A DNA stretch of 37,881 nt, taken from the NCBI GenBank assembly GCA_018262775.1, contig JADFDU010000023.1, positions 1-37,881 of the forward strand. Reading direction: 5' to 3'. Below, in pieces: positions 17,657 to 28,194 of the stretch; position 1 is the stretch's first letter, and each line of letters starts with the position of its first letter. The stretch comes from Rhodocyclaceae bacterium (GTDB lineage: Bacteria > Pseudomonadota > Gammaproteobacteria > Burkholderiales > Rhodocyclaceae). The notes under the pieces are model-generated. The model searched no databases. It saw only the letters and a program-made list of their open reading frames with translations, and had not been told where the DNA came from. The position numbers were made by a program, and so were the translations under genes.

Positions 17657-18816
17657 TGTTGCCCGTCGCCATCGTGGGTGCCGGGCCGGTAGGCCTCGCG
17701 TTCGCACTCTCGATGCAACGGGCCGGCATCGACTGCGCCGTGCTGGACGCACGCGCGGTCGGCTCGCCGCACAACGACCCGCGCATCCTCGCCCTCTCGC
17801 ATGGGTCGCGACAGATCCTCGAGCGCCTCGGCGTCTGGAGCGATATCGACGCCACCCCTATCGCCACGATTCATGTCTCGCAGAAAAATTTTCTTGGCCG
17901 CACGCTCATCCATGCACGCGATGCAGGTGTGCCGGCCCTGGGCTATGTGGTCGAGGCGGCAACGGTCTGCGCCGCGCTGGAGCGCGCCTGCACGGCTTCA
18001 GGCGTACATATCCGTCGCGGCACGCGCGCAACGGGCAGCCTGGCCCAGGCGGAGTACGCCCTTCTCTATTGCACCATGACGGCCGGCAGCGAGGAAATCC
18101 GTGCGCAGCTGATCGCCTGGGCCGAAGGCGCGACCCGCAGCGAGGATGCCATCGTCTGTCGCGATTACGCTCAGCAGGCGATCGTCGCCACAGTGCTGAC
18201 CCGCGCTCCGCTCGAGGCCATCGCCTACGAGCGGTTCACGACGAGGGGCCCGGTCGCACTGCTGCCGCTCGGCGACCGCTACGCCCTGGTGTGGAGCGTA
18301 CCCGACGACGAGGCAGCCGGTCTGCTCGCACTCGACGAACACGATTTCATTGCACGCCTGAACAGCGTTTTTTCCGGCCGCCTCGCGTTGACCACCGTCA
18401 GCGCCCGCACGGCTTTTCCCCTCGGCCTGCGCTACCGCAAATCGCCCGTGGGGAAACGCGCCGTCTGGCTGGGCAACGCGGCACAAACGCTGCATCCGGT
18501 CGCCGGCCAGGGATTCAATCTCGCCCTGCGCGACGTATCGCAACTGGCGCGCCTGCTGCAGGATCATCCGCAAGATTGCGCCGAGGCCGTACTGCTTGCC
18601 CGCTATGCTGCAGCGCGGCGTCTCGACAGGGACGGCACCATCGGTTTCACCGACGGCCTGATCCGGCTGTTTGGCGTGAGGGGAGAATGGGCGACGCACG
18701 CACGTGGCGCCGGGCTGCTGGCGCTCGACCTCCTGCCCGCGGCGCGGCGTTTTGTTGCGCAGCGCATGATCTTCGGCGCACGCGGCGGACCGTGGCGGGT
18801 AAACCCGCTCCAATAA
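17656..18816 (+). CDS. ubiH: FAD-dependent ubiquinone-biosynthesis hydroxylase (UbiH/UbiF/Coq6 family)
   Basis: Aromatic-ring hydroxylase of ubiquinone biosynthesis, using FAD, NAD(P)H and O2. 386 aa. Landmarks: Rossmann FAD motif VAIVGAGPVGLAFAL at the very N-terminus, DPRILALSHGS (family-specific), and the second FAD/ribityl motif LGNAAQTLHPVAGQGFNLALRD (about 271-292). Which ring position it hydroxylates cannot be told from sequence alone; the pepP-ubiH pairing suggests UbiH (C4) as in E. coli. The start overlaps the pepP stop. Confidence 0.9.
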   Translation: MLPVAIVGAGPVGLAFALSMQRAGIDCAVLDARAVGSPHNDPRILALSHGSRQILERLGVWSDIDATPIATIHVSQKNFLGRTLIHARDAGVPALGYVVEAATVCAALERACTASGVHIRRGTRATGSLAQAEYALLYCTMTAGSEEIRAQLIAWAEGATRSEDAIVCRDYAQQAIVATVLTRAPLEAIAYERFTTRGPVALLPLGDRYALVWSVPDDEAAGLLALDEHDFIARLNSVFSGRLALTTVSARTAFPLGLRYRKSPVGKRAVWLGNAAQTLHPVAGQGFNLALRDVSQLARLLQDHPQDCAEAVLLARYAAARRLDRDGTIGFTDGLIRLFGVRGEWATHARGAGLLALDLLPAARRFVAQRMIFGARGGPWRVNPLQ

Positions 18817-18859
18817 ATTTCTGCCATGCCGGCTTCGCCACAGTTGATGCCGACGAATT

Positions 18860-18880
18860 GCGAATTGGGTTACAATTCGC
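18860..18880. promoter_or_regulatory. Inverted repeat / candidate dusB-fis promoter
   Basis: GCGAATT-N7-AATTCGC encloses TACAAT (18871-18876), a plausible -10 located 40 nt before dusB. The A/T-rich palindrome stands out in a GC-rich context and may combine promoter and operator. A matching -35 at normal spacing was not found. Confidence 0.4.
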
Positions 18881-18915
18881 GCCTTCCCCAAGACCCCCGA
18901 ACCACAGAGCGCACG

Positions 18916-19923
18916 ATGCACTTCGCCGGCTATTCGCTACGCAATAATCTGTTCGTCGCGCCCATGGCCGGGGTCACCGACCGCCCTTTCCGCCAGTTGT
19001 GCAAACAGATGGGTGCCGGCCTCGCAGTGTCGGAGATGGTCACCTCAAATTCGCTGCTCTACGGCAGCGCCAAGACGAAGCGTCGCGCCAACCACGACGG
19101 CGAAGTGCAGCCGGTCTCCGTGCAGATTGCCGGCGCCGACCCCGCCATGATGGCGCAGGCCGCACGCTACAACGTCGACCAGGGTGCGCAGATCATTGAC
19201 ATCAACATGGGCTGCCCGGCCAAAAAGGTGTGCAACGTCATGGCCGGTTCCGCGCTGCTGCAGAATGAGCCGCTGGTCGAGCGGATACTCGATGCCGTGG
19301 TGCGTGCCGCGGACGTGCCCGTCACGCTGAAGATCCGCACCGGCTGGGACAAGTCGAACAAGAACGCGCTGGCCATCCTCAAGCTCGCCGAGCGCGCCGG
19401 CATTCGCGCGCTGGCCATCCACGGCCGCACCCGCGCCTGCGGCTACACGGGCAGCGCCGAATACGACACCATCGCCGCAGTCAAGGCGCAGGCGCGCATC
19501 CCCATCATCGCCAACGGCGACATCGCCTCGCCGGAGAAGGCGAAGCAGGTCCTCGATGCAACAGGCGCAGATGCCGTCATGATCGGCCGCGCCGCCCAGG
19601 GCCGGCCGTGGATCTTCCGCGAAATCGAACACTTCCTCGCCACCGGCGAAAAACTGCCGGCACCGCGCGTGGAAGAAATCCATCAAGTGCTGCGCGGCCA
19701 CCTGGCCGACCTCTATGATTTCTACGGTGCGGAAAGCGGCGTCCGCGTCGCGCGCAAGCACATCTCCTGGTACACCAAGGGGCTGGCGGGCTCGGCCCAT
19801 TTCCGCCACGCCATGAACCAACTGCCGACGATCGACACCCAACTCGCTGCGGTCGACACCTTCTTTCTCGACCTCGCCGCGCAGAACGACCGTCTCTTTT
19901 ACATCGAGGAACTCGCAGCATGA
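18916..19923 (+). CDS. dusB: tRNA-dihydrouridine synthase B
   Basis: FMN-dependent reduction of specific uridines in tRNA to dihydrouridine. 335 aa TIM-barrel: VAPMAGVTDRPFRQL (FMN site), the catalytic Cys in MGCPAKKVCNVMAGSALL (C100), TLKIRTGW, IHGRTRACGYTGSAEYD, IIANGDI and MIGRAAQGRPWIF (phosphate/FMN binding), then a helical C-terminal domain. Motifs fit the DusB branch, and the gene is directly joined to fis (ATGA overlap), the classical dusB-fis operon. The ATG at 18916 is chosen over an upstream in-frame ATG (18826) because the latter runs through the promoter palindrome. Confidence 0.95.
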   Translation: MHFAGYSLRNNLFVAPMAGVTDRPFRQLCKQMGAGLAVSEMVTSNSLLYGSAKTKRRANHDGEVQPVSVQIAGADPAMMAQAARYNVDQGAQIIDINMGCPAKKVCNVMAGSALLQNEPLVERILDAVVRAADVPVTLKIRTGWDKSNKNALAILKLAERAGIRALAIHGRTRACGYTGSAEYDTIAAVKAQARIPIIANGDIASPEKAKQVLDATGADAVMIGRAAQGRPWIFREIEHFLATGEKLPAPRVEEIHQVLRGHLADLYDFYGAESGVRVARKHISWYTKGLAGSAHFRHAMNQLPTIDTQLAAVDTFFLDLAAQNDRLFYIEELAA

Positions 19924-20171
19924 GCCGAGTCAGCCCTGCCAGTCGCAGCGAAATTTCCGAGTGCGTCAGGCGCTCGCTGGACCGCTACTTCAAGGATCTC
20001 GATGGCGAGAAGCCCTGCGCCATCTACGACATGGTCCTGCACAACATCGAGCGGCCGATGCTGGAAGTGGTCATGCGCGAGGCTGACGGCAACCAGACGG
20101 TGGCGGCGGACATGCTCGGCATCAATCGCAACACGCTGCGGCGCAAGCTGGTCGAGCACAAGTTGTTGTAG
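19920..20171 (+). CDS. fis: Fis-family nucleoid-associated DNA-binding protein
   Basis: 83-aa Fis homologue, slightly shorter than the 98-aa E. coli protein because the N-terminal beta-hairpin arm is reduced. The core is present: an N-terminal four-helix region with [23 protein letters not shown], and the C-terminal helix-turn-helix (about 58-80, [20 protein letters not shown]), the Fis/NtrC-type DNA-binding helix. The start overlaps the dusB stop (ATGA). Expected to bend DNA and modulate rRNA and global promoters during growth shifts. Confidence 0.93.
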   Translation: MSRVSPASRSEISECVRRSLDRYFKDLDGEKPCAIYDMVLHNIERPMLEVVMREADGNQTVAADMLGINRNTLRRKLVEHKLL

Positions 20172-20204
20172 GCCGGATTCCGGCTCGACGATCGGCCCAG
20201 GCCG
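20172..20204 (+). terminator. Hairpins after fis
   Basis: Two short stems, GCCGG-ATT-CCGGC (20172-20184) and CGGCC-CA-GGCCG (20193-20204), are followed by a pyrimidine-rich tract up to the purH start. A weak terminator or attenuator is possible; there is no clean U-run. Confidence 0.35.
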
Positions 20205-20250
20205 TCTCCACCCTTTCCCTTTCTATTTCAGCAAACCATCTCTTTCCATC

Positions 20251-21843
20251 ATGAAAATCACCCAGGCCCTCATCAGCGTCTCCGACAAGCGCGGCATCGT
20301 CGATTTTGCGCGTGCGCTCGTCGAAATCGGCGTCAGGATTCTCTCCACCGGCGGCAGCGCCAAGATGCTGCGCGAGGCGGGCGTGCCCGTGACGGAAGTC
20401 TCCGACTACACCGGTTTCCCGGAAATGCTCGACGGTCGCGTCAAGACCCTGCATCCGAAGGTGCACGGCGGCATTCTCGGCATTCGCGGCAATGCCGAGC
20501 ACGCGGCCACCATGCAGCAGCATGACATTCCGCCCATCGACCTGGTGATCGTCAACTTGTATCCCTTCGCGCAGACGGTAGCGAAGAAGGACTGCACGCT
20601 AGTCGACGCCATCGAGAACATCGATATCGGCGGCCCCACCATGGTCAGGGCGGCGGCGAAGAATCACGGCAACGAAACAGGTGGCGTCGGCATCGTCACA
20701 GATCCTGAAGACTATGGGATGGTCGCGGCTGAACTCAAGGCCAACGCCTGCGCACTCTCCTACGCGACCCGCTTCGCCCTGGCGAAGAAGGCATTTACCC
20801 ACACGGCGCGCTACGACGCCACGATCGCCAATTGGCTGACCGGCCTCGACACCGACAACAAACCCACCGCCTTCCCCGAGCGCCTGCAACTCGCCTTCGA
20901 CAAGGTTGACACCATGCGCTACGGCGAGAACCCGCACCAGCAGGCGGCGTTTTACCGCGAGCCGGCAGCGGTGCCGGGGAGCATCGCCAACTACGCGCAA
21001 CTGCAGGGCAAGGAATTGTCCTACAACAACATCGCCGATTCGGACGCGGCCTGGGAATGCGTCAAGGCATTCGACGACAATAACGAAATTGCCGCCTGCG
21101 TCATCGTCAAGCACGCCAATCCCTGCGGCGTCGCCATTGCCGCGACGGCCGAGGAGGCCTACCGCAAGGCCTTCAAGACCGATCCGACCTCGGCCTTCGG
21201 TGGCATCATCGCCTTCAACTGCGCCATCGACAAGGCGACGGCCGAAGCCGTCGCCGGCCAGTTCGCCGAAGTCATCATCGCCTCCGAGATCACGCCCGAT
21301 GCCCGTGCCGTCTTTGCCGCCAAGCAGAACCTGCGCGTACTCATCGTCCCCATTCCACAGGAAAGCCGCGCCGAGAACGCCTACGACTACAAACGTGTCG
21401 GCGGCGGCCTGCTGGTGCAGACGGCCGACATGGCACGCATCAGCGCGGCGGACATCAAGGTGGTGACGCAGCGTGCGCCGACGGCGCAGGAGATGACCGA
21501 CTTGCTCTTCGCCTGGCGCGTCGCCAAGTACGTCAAGTCGAATGCAATCGTTTACTGCAAGGACGGCATGACCATGGGCGTCGGCGCCGGCCAGATGAGC
21601 CGTGTCGATTCCGCGCGCATCGCCGCCATCAAGGCCGAGAACAATGGTCTTACGGTCGCCGGTTCCGTCGTCGCCTCGGACGCCTTCTTCCCCTTCCGCG
21701 ACGGCCTCGACGTACTCGCCAAGGCCGGCGCCACGGCCGTGATCCAGCCGGGCGGCTCGGTACGCGACGCCGAGGTGATTGCCGCCGCCGACGAACAGAA
21801 CATCGCCATGGTATTCACCGGTTTTCGCCACTTCCGCCACTGA
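20251..21843 (+). CDS. purH: Bifunctional AICAR transformylase / IMP cyclohydrolase
   Basis: Last two steps of de novo IMP synthesis. 530 aa. The N-terminal IMP cyclohydrolase (MGS-like) domain starts [15 protein letters not shown] and includes [27 protein letters not shown] and [17 protein letters not shown]. The C-terminal transformylase has [20 protein letters not shown], the catalytic [18 protein letters not shown], and the terminal [16 protein letters not shown]. All key motifs are intact. There is no clear Shine-Dalgarno sequence before the ATG. It is followed after 7 nt by purD, so the two form an operon, probably with hemF. Confidence 0.97.
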   Translation: MKITQALISVSDKRGIVDFARALVEIGVRILSTGGSAKMLREAGVPVTEVSDYTGFPEMLDGRVKTLHPKVHGGILGIRGNAEHAATMQQHDIPPIDLVIVNLYPFAQTVAKKDCTLVDAIENIDIGGPTMVRAAAKNHGNETGGVGIVTDPEDYGMVAAELKANACALSYATRFALAKKAFTHTARYDATIANWLTGLDTDNKPTAFPERLQLAFDKVDTMRYGENPHQQAAFYREPAAVPGSIANYAQLQGKELSYNNIADSDAAWECVKAFDDNNEIAACVIVKHANPCGVAIAATAEEAYRKAFKTDPTSAFGGIIAFNCAIDKATAEAVAGQFAEVIIASEITPDARAVFAAKQNLRVLIVPIPQESRAENAYDYKRVGGGLLVQTADMARISAADIKVVTQRAPTAQEMTDLLFAWRVAKYVKSNAIVYCKDGMTMGVGAGQMSRVDSARIAAIKAENNGLTVAGSVVASDAFFPFRDGLDVLAKAGATAVIQPGGSVRDAEVIAAADEQNIAMVFTGFRHFRH

Positions 21844-21850
21844 ACACGAC

Positions 21851-23128
21851 ATGAAACTTCTGGTCATCGGTTCCGGCGGCCGCGAGCATGCGCTGGCCTG
21901 GCGGCTGGCGCAATCGCCGCGCATCCAGAAGGTCTGCGTCGCCCCCGGCAATGCCGGCACGGCGCGCGAGAACGGCCTGGAGAACGTGCCGCTCACCGCG
22001 ATCGATGATCTCGTCGACTTCGCCGAGCGCGAACGGATTTTCCTCACTGTCGTCGGCCCGGAGGCGCCGCTCGCCGCCGGCGTGGTGAACGCCTTCCGCG
22101 CAAAGAACCTGCCCATCTTCGGACCGACGCGCGAAGCCGCGCAACTGGAATCCTCCAAGGATTTCGCCAAGCGCTTCATGCAGCGCCACCAGATACCCAC
22201 CGCCGCCTTCGAGACCTTCAGCGACGCCGAAGCGGCACATGCCTACGTCGATGCGCGCGGCGCACCGATCGTCATCAAGGCCGACGGCCTCGCCGCCGGC
22301 AAGGGCGTGGTGGTGGCCATGGATTCCGCCGAGGCGCATGCCGCCATCGACATGATGCTCACCGACAACAGGATGGGCGATGCAGGTGCGCGTGTAGTCA
22401 TCGAGGAGTTTCTCGTCGGCGAAGAGGCCAGCTTCATCGTCATGTGCGATGGCACGCATGCCCTGCCGCTCGCCACCAGCCAGGACCACAAGCGCCTGTA
22501 CGACGGCGACGCGGGGCCCAACACGGGCGGCATGGGCGCCTATTCGCCGGCGCCGGTGGTCACCCCGGCCGTGCATGCCCGCGCCATGCGCGAAATCATC
22601 ATGCCCACGCTCACCGGCATGGCGCAGGACGGCATCCCCTATACCGGCTTTCTCTACGCCGGCCTGATGATCGCGTCGGACGGCACGGTCAAGGCGCTTG
22701 AATTCAACTGCCGCATGGGCGATCCGGAAACGCAGCCGATCATGTTGCGTCTGAAGAGCGACCTGGTCGACCTCGTCGAGGCCGCCATCCACTGCCGCCT
22801 GAAAGACATCGAGGCGGAGTGGGATCGCCGCATCGCCCTCGGCGTGGTCATGGCGGCGGCGGGCTACCCGGAAGCGCCGCGCAAGGGAGATCCCATCCAC
22901 GGCCTGCCGGCCCACAATGGCAATGGGGACGACTACCACGTCTTCCATGCCGGCACCGCCCTCTCCGGCAAGGATATCGTCACCGCCGGCGGGCGCGTGC
23001 TGTGCGTCACCGCGCTCGGCGACAATGTGCGCGCGGCGCAGAAACGCGCCTACGAAATCGCTGAGCAGATCGCGTTCGACGGCATGCAGATGCGGCGCGA
23101 CATCGGTTACCGCGCCATCCGCCGCTAG
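21851..23128 (+). CDS. purD: Phosphoribosylamine-glycine ligase (GAR synthetase)
   Basis: Second step of purine synthesis: 5-phosphoribosylamine + glycine + ATP to GAR. 425 aa ATP-grasp enzyme: [14 protein letters not shown] at the N-terminus, [33 protein letters not shown] (ATP-binding lysines), [24 protein letters not shown] (family signature), and [12 protein letters not shown] (metal-binding Glu/Asn). It lies 7 nt after purH and 15 nt before hemF, indicating one transcript. Confidence 0.97.
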   Translation: MKLLVIGSGGREHALAWRLAQSPRIQKVCVAPGNAGTARENGLENVPLTAIDDLVDFAERERIFLTVVGPEAPLAAGVVNAFRAKNLPIFGPTREAAQLESSKDFAKRFMQRHQIPTAAFETFSDAEAAHAYVDARGAPIVIKADGLAAGKGVVVAMDSAEAHAAIDMMLTDNRMGDAGARVVIEEFLVGEEASFIVMCDGTHALPLATSQDHKRLYDGDAGPNTGGMGAYSPAPVVTPAVHARAMREIIMPTLTGMAQDGIPYTGFLYAGLMIASDGTVKALEFNCRMGDPETQPIMLRLKSDLVDLVEAAIHCRLKDIEAEWDRRIALGVVMAAAGYPEAPRKGDPIHGLPAHNGNGDDYHVFHAGTALSGKDIVTAGGRVLCVTALGDNVRAAQKRAYEIAEQIAFDGMQMRRDIGYRAIRR

Positions 23129-23143
23129 TCGGGTCGTCAGGCC

Positions 23144-24040
23144 ATGGATACCGCACCGATCCTCGTCTTCTTTCGCGGATTGCAGGATCGCCTCGTCGCA
23201 GCGTTGGAAGAATTCGACTGCGCGCCATTCAAGACCGATGTCTGGACACGTCCGCAAGGCGGCGGCGGGATCACCCGCCTGGTCGAGGACAGTAACTTCT
23301 TCGAGCGCGGCGGCGTCAATTTCTCCCACGTCATGGGCAGCAGCCTGCCCCCCGCGGCCACCGCTGCACGCCCTGCACTGGCCGGACGCGCCTGGGAGGC
23401 GATGGGCGTGTCGCTGGTGCTGCATCCGCGCAATCCCTACTGCCCGACGGCGCACATGAACGTGCGCTGCTTCGTCGCGCGCAAGGAGAGCGAGGAATCG
23501 ATCTGGTGGTTCGGCGGCGGCATGGACCTGACGCCCTATTATGGATTCGCGGAAGATGCCCGACATTTTCATGGGGCATGCAAGAAAGCCCTGGCGCCCT
23601 TCGGCGCCGACGTGCATGCGCGCTACAAGAAGTGGTGCGATGACTACTTTTTTCTCAAGCACCGCAACGAGGCGCGCGGCGTTGGCGGCATTTTTTTCGA
23701 CGATCTGAACGAGGGAAGTTTCGAGCGCTGCTTCGGGCTGACACAAGCGGTCGGCGACGCCTTCCTGCCGGCATACCGGCCCATCGCCGAACGCCGCCGC
23801 GACCTGCCTTACGGCGAACGCGAGCGGGACTTCCAGGCCTATCGCCGTGGCCGCTACGTCGAGTTCAACCTGGTATGGGACCGCGGCACCCTCTTCGGCC
23901 TGCAGTCGGGCGGGCGCACCGAGTCGATCCTCATGTCGCTGCCCCCCGTGGTGAAGTGGCGTTACGACTGGCAGCCTGAAGCGGGCAGTGCCGAGGAACA
24001 GCTCTATACGGAATTCCTCAGCCCGAGGGACTGGGTCTGA
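23144..24040 (+). CDS. hemF: Oxygen-dependent coproporphyrinogen-III oxidase
   Basis: Aerobic oxidative decarboxylation of coproporphyrinogen III to protoporphyrinogen IX in haem synthesis. 298 aa, typical. Motifs: [38 protein letters not shown] (substrate-binding His), [25 protein letters not shown], and the signature [15 protein letters not shown] followed by [16 protein letters not shown] (about 236-268). It ends in the purH-purD-hemF run. Its last 23 nt overlap the 3' end of hemY on the other strand. Its presence implies at least microaerobic growth; an anaerobic HemN is not in this window. Confidence 0.97.
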   Translation: MDTAPILVFFRGLQDRLVAALEEFDCAPFKTDVWTRPQGGGGITRLVEDSNFFERGGVNFSHVMGSSLPPAATAARPALAGRAWEAMGVSLVLHPRNPYCPTAHMNVRCFVARKESEESIWWFGGGMDLTPYYGFAEDARHFHGACKKALAPFGADVHARYKKWCDDYFFLKHRNEARGVGGIFFDDLNEGSFERCFGLTQAVGDAFLPAYRPIAERRRDLPYGERERDFQAYRRGRYVEFNLVWDRGTLFGLQSGGRTESILMSLPPVVKWRYDWQPEAGSAEEQLYTEFLSPRDWV

Positions 24041-25208
24041 CGCACAGCGCGGCAGCGTTGCGATAGGCCTGGTTGGCCTCTTCGTTGCGGTCCAACTGGA
24101 CGAACAGGGAAGCCAGTTCGGCGTAGGCATCCTGATTCGGCTGCACTGCCAGCGACGCCTCGAAATAGCTCTGCGCCTTGCCCCACAGCTGCTGCTCCCT
24201 GCACAGTCTGCCCAGGGCCAGCAGCAGGCGGGCATCCTCGTGGTGTTGCTCCAGCCATTTCTCGGCGCGCGAGATGCGCGCCAGGACGTCCCCGCCGCGG
24301 CAGTCGGCATAGCGTTCCGCCAGCGTGGAATCCCATTCGTCCTCGACCTGATGCTCGATGATCCGCTGTGCCAGCGCCCCGTCGCCGGCGGCGATCAGCG
24401 CCCGCGCCGCCGCGTCCGCCAGCCGCGTCGCGCGCCGCTCTTCCGCAGGAATGGCGGCCCAGTAGGCGGCAAGCGCGCCGGCATCGCCTTCGCGGCGGCC
24501 CAGGTTCTCCAGGTGAGCACGCTGCTTCAGCGGCGCGGCAGCATCGTGCGTCAGGGCGCGATGCTTTTCGAGCTGGCGTGCCACCCTCAGCACGTCATCC
24601 CACTGCCCCAGTCCGCGGTGCGCGCGCAGCGCCAGGCGCAGCGCGGCAATGCGCCGCCCACTGTCCTCCTTGAGCGCGCCGAGCGCCTGCAGCGCCTCGT
24701 CGAAACGGCGGGCGTCGACATGAAGCTCGGCTTCCGTCATGCGGCGCGCGGCATGTGCCTCGGCATCATGCTCGGCAGCGTGCTTGAGCCATTCTTCTTC
24801 GCGCGCGGCGTCACGCAGGAAATGCGCCGCCCGCGCCGCCACCAGCGCGGCCAGGGCCGGCTCCTCGCCCGTGGCGTAGGCCATGGCGGCATTCTTCAGG
24901 GAATGGCCGTAGCGGCCTTCGAAAAGCTGCTGCACCGCCCCGCGCAGCGCGCGGCTGCCCTTTTCGCGGCGCTTGCGCAGGCGGTATTCGCGCACCGCTC
25001 GCGGCAAACGCAGGGTGGCGGCAATCGCCCGCAACAGGATGTGGCCGAGGATGAAACCGCCGACCAGCAACACGATGAAGAAATTCAGCGACAGGTCGAT
25101 GCGCCAGGGCGGCAGGACAATCAGCACGTAGCCGTCGTTGTAGCCTGCAGCGAGGGCCACGCCCACAGCAAGCGCAAACAGCGCCAGCAACCAGAACAGC
25201 GTGCGCAT
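24018..25208 (-). CDS. hemY: HemY-like TPR protein of the haem operon
   Basis: 396-aa inner-membrane protein of the gammaproteobacterial-type HemY family (not protoporphyrinogen oxidase of Bacillus). Two N-terminal transmembrane helices (about 4-22 and 40-62, around [20 protein letters not shown]) are followed by a long Ala-rich helical region with TPR-like repeats (about 80-390, for example [22 protein letters not shown]). It probably scaffolds haem-synthesis enzymes at the membrane; exact role is unproven. The start shares a base with the hemX stop (TGATG). The 3' end overlaps the convergent hemF by 23 nt. Confidence 0.9.
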   Translation of the reverse strand: MRTLFWLLALFALAVGVALAAGYNDGYVLIVLPPWRIDLSLNFFIVLLVGGFILGHILLRAIAATLRLPRAVREYRLRKRREKGSRALRGAVQQLFEGRYGHSLKNAAMAYATGEEPALAALVAARAAHFLRDAAREEEWLKHAAEHDAEAHAARRMTEAELHVDARRFDEALQALGALKEDSGRRIAALRLALRAHRGLGQWDDVLRVARQLEKHRALTHDAAAPLKQRAHLENLGRREGDAGALAAYWAAIPAEERRATRLADAAARALIAAGDGALAQRIIEHQVEDEWDSTLAERYADCRGGDVLARISRAEKWLEQHHEDARLLLALGRLCREQQLWGKAQSYFEASLAVQPNQDAYAELASLFVQLDRNEEANQAYRNAAALCVRPSPSG

Positions 25209-26425
25209 CAGTCCGCTCCGCTGCCGCCGCCGGGCCGCCCCGCCACGGCAGCGGCGCCCTGCCCAGCAGCGGCGTTCCTCCCGGGGGCCGTGCTGCGCAC
25301 GCTGGCATTGCCGTCGCCGCCGCTCCTGGGTCGGGCAACGGAGGACGAGGTGTCCTTGCTGGCGGCGACCTTGTAGTTGCGCAGCGTCGTCAGACTGTCT
25401 TCCAGCGTGGGCAGCACCAGGCCGACATCTGCCGCCGCCAGTTGCCTGAGCGTCGCCAACGCCGCCTGCACCGGCTTGGCACGGACATCGAAGTACTGCT
25501 GCACCCAGGCCTGCGCCTGCTTCACCTCCTGGCGAAAGGTTCTGCCGTCGCGCTGCAGCAGCGACAGGCGGGCGTTGACCAGCCGCAGCTTGAGATTCTC
25601 GCGCAGGAAGAAGGCGTGGGTCGGCGACAGCAGTTCGGGATGGGGACGATCCAGGCGTTCGACACGGATCAGTGCCTTCAGCTCCGCCCACAGCTCACGC
25701 AACAGACTCTCCCAGTTGCCGGGCGCGGCGGCGGGCACGAAAGAGGCCTTTGCCGCTTCGATGCGCGGCTTCGCCTCGAACGCCAGCGGCATCTCATCCA
25801 CCGCATCGATGACGCTCTCGATGCGCAATGAAATGCCGGGCACGTCGGCCAGTGGCAGCGCCTTCAGGCGCTCGATGTCGCGCGCGACCAGCTTGCGCAA
25901 GGGCTGCAGCCGCGCGTGGCCCGCCGCAGCCAGGCGTGCATCCGCCTCCTGCAGCGCCAGCAGCGCCGCCTCGACGTTGCCGGACAGTTGCAGCTGCTGG
26001 GCAGCCGTATTCAACGCCTGCTCGACCTCCGAGAGCAGACGCTCCTCGCGGTTGTGCGTCAATTCCTGCACCAGTGCATCGAGCGCCGCCTGCTGGCCCT
26101 GCGACTCGGCCAGTTTCGCTTCCAGTGCGCCCACCTTGGCCTGCAAGGCGGCCAGCCCTTCCTGGGTCTGCTTCGCAGCGACGCGCGCATCGCCGGCGAC
26201 GCTGTCGCCCGACGACAACCTGCGAGCAACTTCCTGCTGTAGGTCGGCCATGCGGCTGCGGCCATCGAACCACTGCCAGACCAGCAGGCCGAGGGCGGCC
26301 ACCGCCAACGGCAAGGCAAGCCGCTGCAGGCCCCGCCAGGAGGCCTGTGTGTGCGCAGACTTGCGCGGCTCAGGCTTCGCAGCAGGCGGCGCGGAGGAGG
26401 TTAGGGCATCTTTTTCCATCGTCAT
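25208..26425 (-). CDS. hemX: HemX-like membrane protein of the haem operon
   Basis: 405 aa, HemX family (DUF513, uroporphyrinogen-III C-methyltransferase-like by old annotation, but without methyltransferase motifs). A short cytosolic N-terminus, one transmembrane helix (about 35-51, LALPLAVAALGLLVWQW), a coiled coil (about 58-135, Glu/Gln/Leu-rich), then the conserved domain (about 240-360; SLLRELWAELKALIRVERLD and FFLRENLKLRLVNARLSLLQRDG). A low-complexity Gly/Ala/Ser/Arg tail (about 370-405) is likely disordered. Starts at 26425 or 26419 are both possible; it lies 6 nt after hemD. Confidence 0.88.
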   Translation of the reverse strand: MTMEKDALTSSAPPAAKPEPRKSAHTQASWRGLQRLALPLAVAALGLLVWQWFDGRSRMADLQQEVARRLSSGDSVAGDARVAAKQTQEGLAALQAKVGALEAKLAESQGQQAALDALVQELTHNREERLLSEVEQALNTAAQQLQLSGNVEAALLALQEADARLAAAGHARLQPLRKLVARDIERLKALPLADVPGISLRIESVIDAVDEMPLAFEAKPRIEAAKASFVPAAAPGNWESLLRELWAELKALIRVERLDRPHPELLSPTHAFFLRENLKLRLVNARLSLLQRDGRTFRQEVKQAQAWVQQYFDVRAKPVQAALATLRQLAAADVGLVLPTLEDSLTTLRNYKVAASKDTSSSVARPRSGGDGNASVRSTAPGRNAAAGQGAAAVAGRPGGGSGAD

Positions 26426-26431
26426 TGCGGT

Positions 26432-27214
26432 TCACTTGCCGAAGTAAGCTTCAAGTCCTGCCAGAAGGCCCGCGTCGCCGGGGCCCGTCACCGTCACCCG
26501 CATGAAGCCGAGGCTTCGCGCTTCCTCTTCAATGCGCCGATGGGCGACGAAGAGCGGGGTCGCTTTCAATGCCGCCTCGTGCGCGGCGCCGAGCATGGCC
26601 AGCAGGTTGCGCAAGCCCTCGCTGCTCGTCACCGTTACGGCGTCGACCTCGCCGCGTACGAGCAGCGCCTGCAACGGCGCCGCATCGAGGCCGGGCCGGC
26701 CGCGACGGTAGCAGGGAATGCGGTCCACCTGCGCACCGCGCGCCGTCAGCGTGTCCCCTAGCACTTCGCGACCGCCGTCGCCGCGGAAGATCGCCACGCG
26801 CTTGCCGCTGATATTACTCTCGGCAAACTCCGGCCGCTGCAGCAGCGCCTCGCTGTCGAAGCGACCGCTGCTCGGCGTGACGATCCGCGTCACGCCGAAA
26901 CCGGCAATGGCGCGCGCGCTGGCTTCGCCCATGGCAGCCGCCACCACCCGCTCGGGCCAGGCGCGCCGTGCCGTAATCACCGCCAGCGCCTTCGCCGCGG
27001 CATTCGGGCTGACGAAAACCGCGTAATCGTAGGACGCCATGCGTTCTGCCGCCGCCTGCAGCGGCTGCGCATCCTCAACGTCGAAAATCGCCAGCACCGG
27101 AAAGCGCACGGCGATGCCACCACGCACTTCGATCTGCCCGGCGAGCTTGCCGGCCTGTTCGGCCGGCCGCGTCACGACGATGCGCTTACCGGCAAGCGTC
27201 GGCGCCGGGTTCAT
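26432..27214 (-). CDS. hemD: Uroporphyrinogen-III synthase
   Basis: Cyclises hydroxymethylbilane with inversion of ring D to give uroporphyrinogen III. 260 aa, two-domain HemD fold; the family is poorly conserved in sequence. Supportive features: [20 protein letters not shown] at the N-terminus, [50 protein letters not shown], and [14 protein letters not shown]. The start overlaps the hemC stop (ATGA), and gene order hemC-hemD-hemX-hemY is standard. Confidence 0.94.
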   Translation of the reverse strand: MNPAPTLAGKRIVVTRPAEQAGKLAGQIEVRGGIAVRFPVLAIFDVEDAQPLQAAAERMASYDYAVFVSPNAAAKALAVITARRAWPERVVAAAMGEASARAIAGFGVTRIVTPSSGRFDSEALLQRPEFAESNISGKRVAIFRGDGGREVLGDTLTARGAQVDRIPCYRRGRPGLDAAPLQALLVRGEVDAVTVTSSEGLRNLLAMLGAAHEAALKATPLFVAHRRIEEEARSLGFMRVTVTGPGDAGLLAGLEAYFGK

Positions 27215-28170
27215 CCGCCCAGCGCCGCAAGTATTTCTTCCGCGCCCTGCGCGCGCAACGCATCGGCCAGTTGCAAGCCCAGCGCCTCCGCTTCAGCCTG
27301 CTCGCCGCGCAGCTCCGCACTCGCCAAGCGGCTGCCGTCGGCTGCGGCGACAAAGCCGCGCAAGCGCAAGCGGCCGGATCCGCGGCCAGATTCGCGCCCG
27401 GATTCAATTTCCGCATAGGCCCCCAGCGGCACCTCGCAGCTGCCCGCCAGTGCGCGCGAGACGGCGCGCTCGGCCAGCACGCAGGCCGTCGTCTCGCTAT
27501 CGACCAGCGGCGCCATCCAGGCGGCGACTTCCGCTCGCGACGCCAGCGCCTCGATGCCCAGCGCGCCCTGCCCCGCTGCCGGCAGCGACAGTTCCGCCGG
27601 CAGCACGGCGCGGATGCGCGCAGCCAGGCCGAGGCGGGTGAGACCAGCGGCCGCCAGGATGATAGCGTCGTACTGGCTCTCGTCGAGCTTGCGCAGGCGC
27701 GTATCGAGGTTGCCGCGCAGGCTGGCCACCGACAGCCCGGGAAAACGCGCATGCAGCTGCGCCTCGCGGCGCAGGCTGGAAGTGCCCACCACGCCGCCGG
27801 GCGGAATGTCGCCGAGCGACGCATACTTGTTCGAAACGAGGGCGTCGAGCGGATTCTCGCGCGCCAGGATGGCCACCAGCGCGAACTCCGGCTCCAGCGT
27901 CATCGGCACGTCCTTCATGGAATGCACGGCGATGTCCGCGCGTCTGTCCAGCAGCGCTGTTTCCAGTTCCTTGACGAAGAGCCCCTTGCCGCCGATCTTG
28001 GCCAGCGGCCGGTCGAGGATCTGGTCGCCGCGCGTCGTCATGCCGAGCAGCTCGACCGAAGAGCGTGGATATAATGCCCTGAGGCGATCGCGCACATGTT
28101 CGGCCTGCCACAGGGCCAGGCGGGATTCGCGGGTGGCGATGACGATGCGCTCGGGTTGCGGCTGATTCAC
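27211..28170 (-). CDS. hemC: Hydroxymethylbilane synthase (porphobilinogen deaminase)
   Basis: Polymerises four porphobilinogens into hydroxymethylbilane using a covalent dipyrromethane cofactor. 319 aa. The cofactor-binding cysteine is in [13 protein letters not shown] (C245); other landmarks are [46 protein letters not shown] (catalytic Asp87), [11 protein letters not shown] and [14 protein letters not shown] short Gly/Ser/Arg insertion ([12 protein letters not shown], about 257-268) follows the cofactor loop and is unusual. The start codon is GTG, 24 nt from the divergent thioredoxin-like gene, without an obvious Shine-Dalgarno sequence. Confidence 0.96.
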   Translation of the reverse strand: MNQPQPERIVIATRESRLALWQAEHVRDRLRALYPRSSVELLGMTTRGDQILDRPLAKIGGKGLFVKELETALLDRRADIAVHSMKDVPMTLEPEFALVAILARENPLDALVSNKYASLGDIPPGGVVGTSSLRREAQLHARFPGLSVASLRGNLDTRLRKLDESQYDAIILAAAGLTRLGLAARIRAVLPAELSLPAAGQGALGIEALASRAEVAAWMAPLVDSETTACVLAERAVSRALAGSCEVPLGAYAEIESGRESGRGSGRLRLRGFVAAADGSRLASAELRGEQAEAEALGLQLADALRAQGAEEILAALGG

Positions 28171-28194
28171 GATTGGGGGTTCTCGGAGGTGACA

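Noticed and set aside
18826..18915. Upstream ATG start for dusB
   Set aside because: It would translate the promoter-like palindrome and adds residues not seen in DusB; MHFAGY at 18916 fits the family start.
21815..24310. Very long minus-strand frame of over 800 codons
   Set aside because: It runs opposite purD and hemF, both fully supported by motifs; the translation has no domain and the composition of an antisense shadow.
25208..26425. HemX as a uroporphyrinogen-III methyltransferase
   Set aside because: This is an old family name; no SAM-binding or methyltransferase motif is present, only a membrane anchor, coiled coil and the HemX domain.
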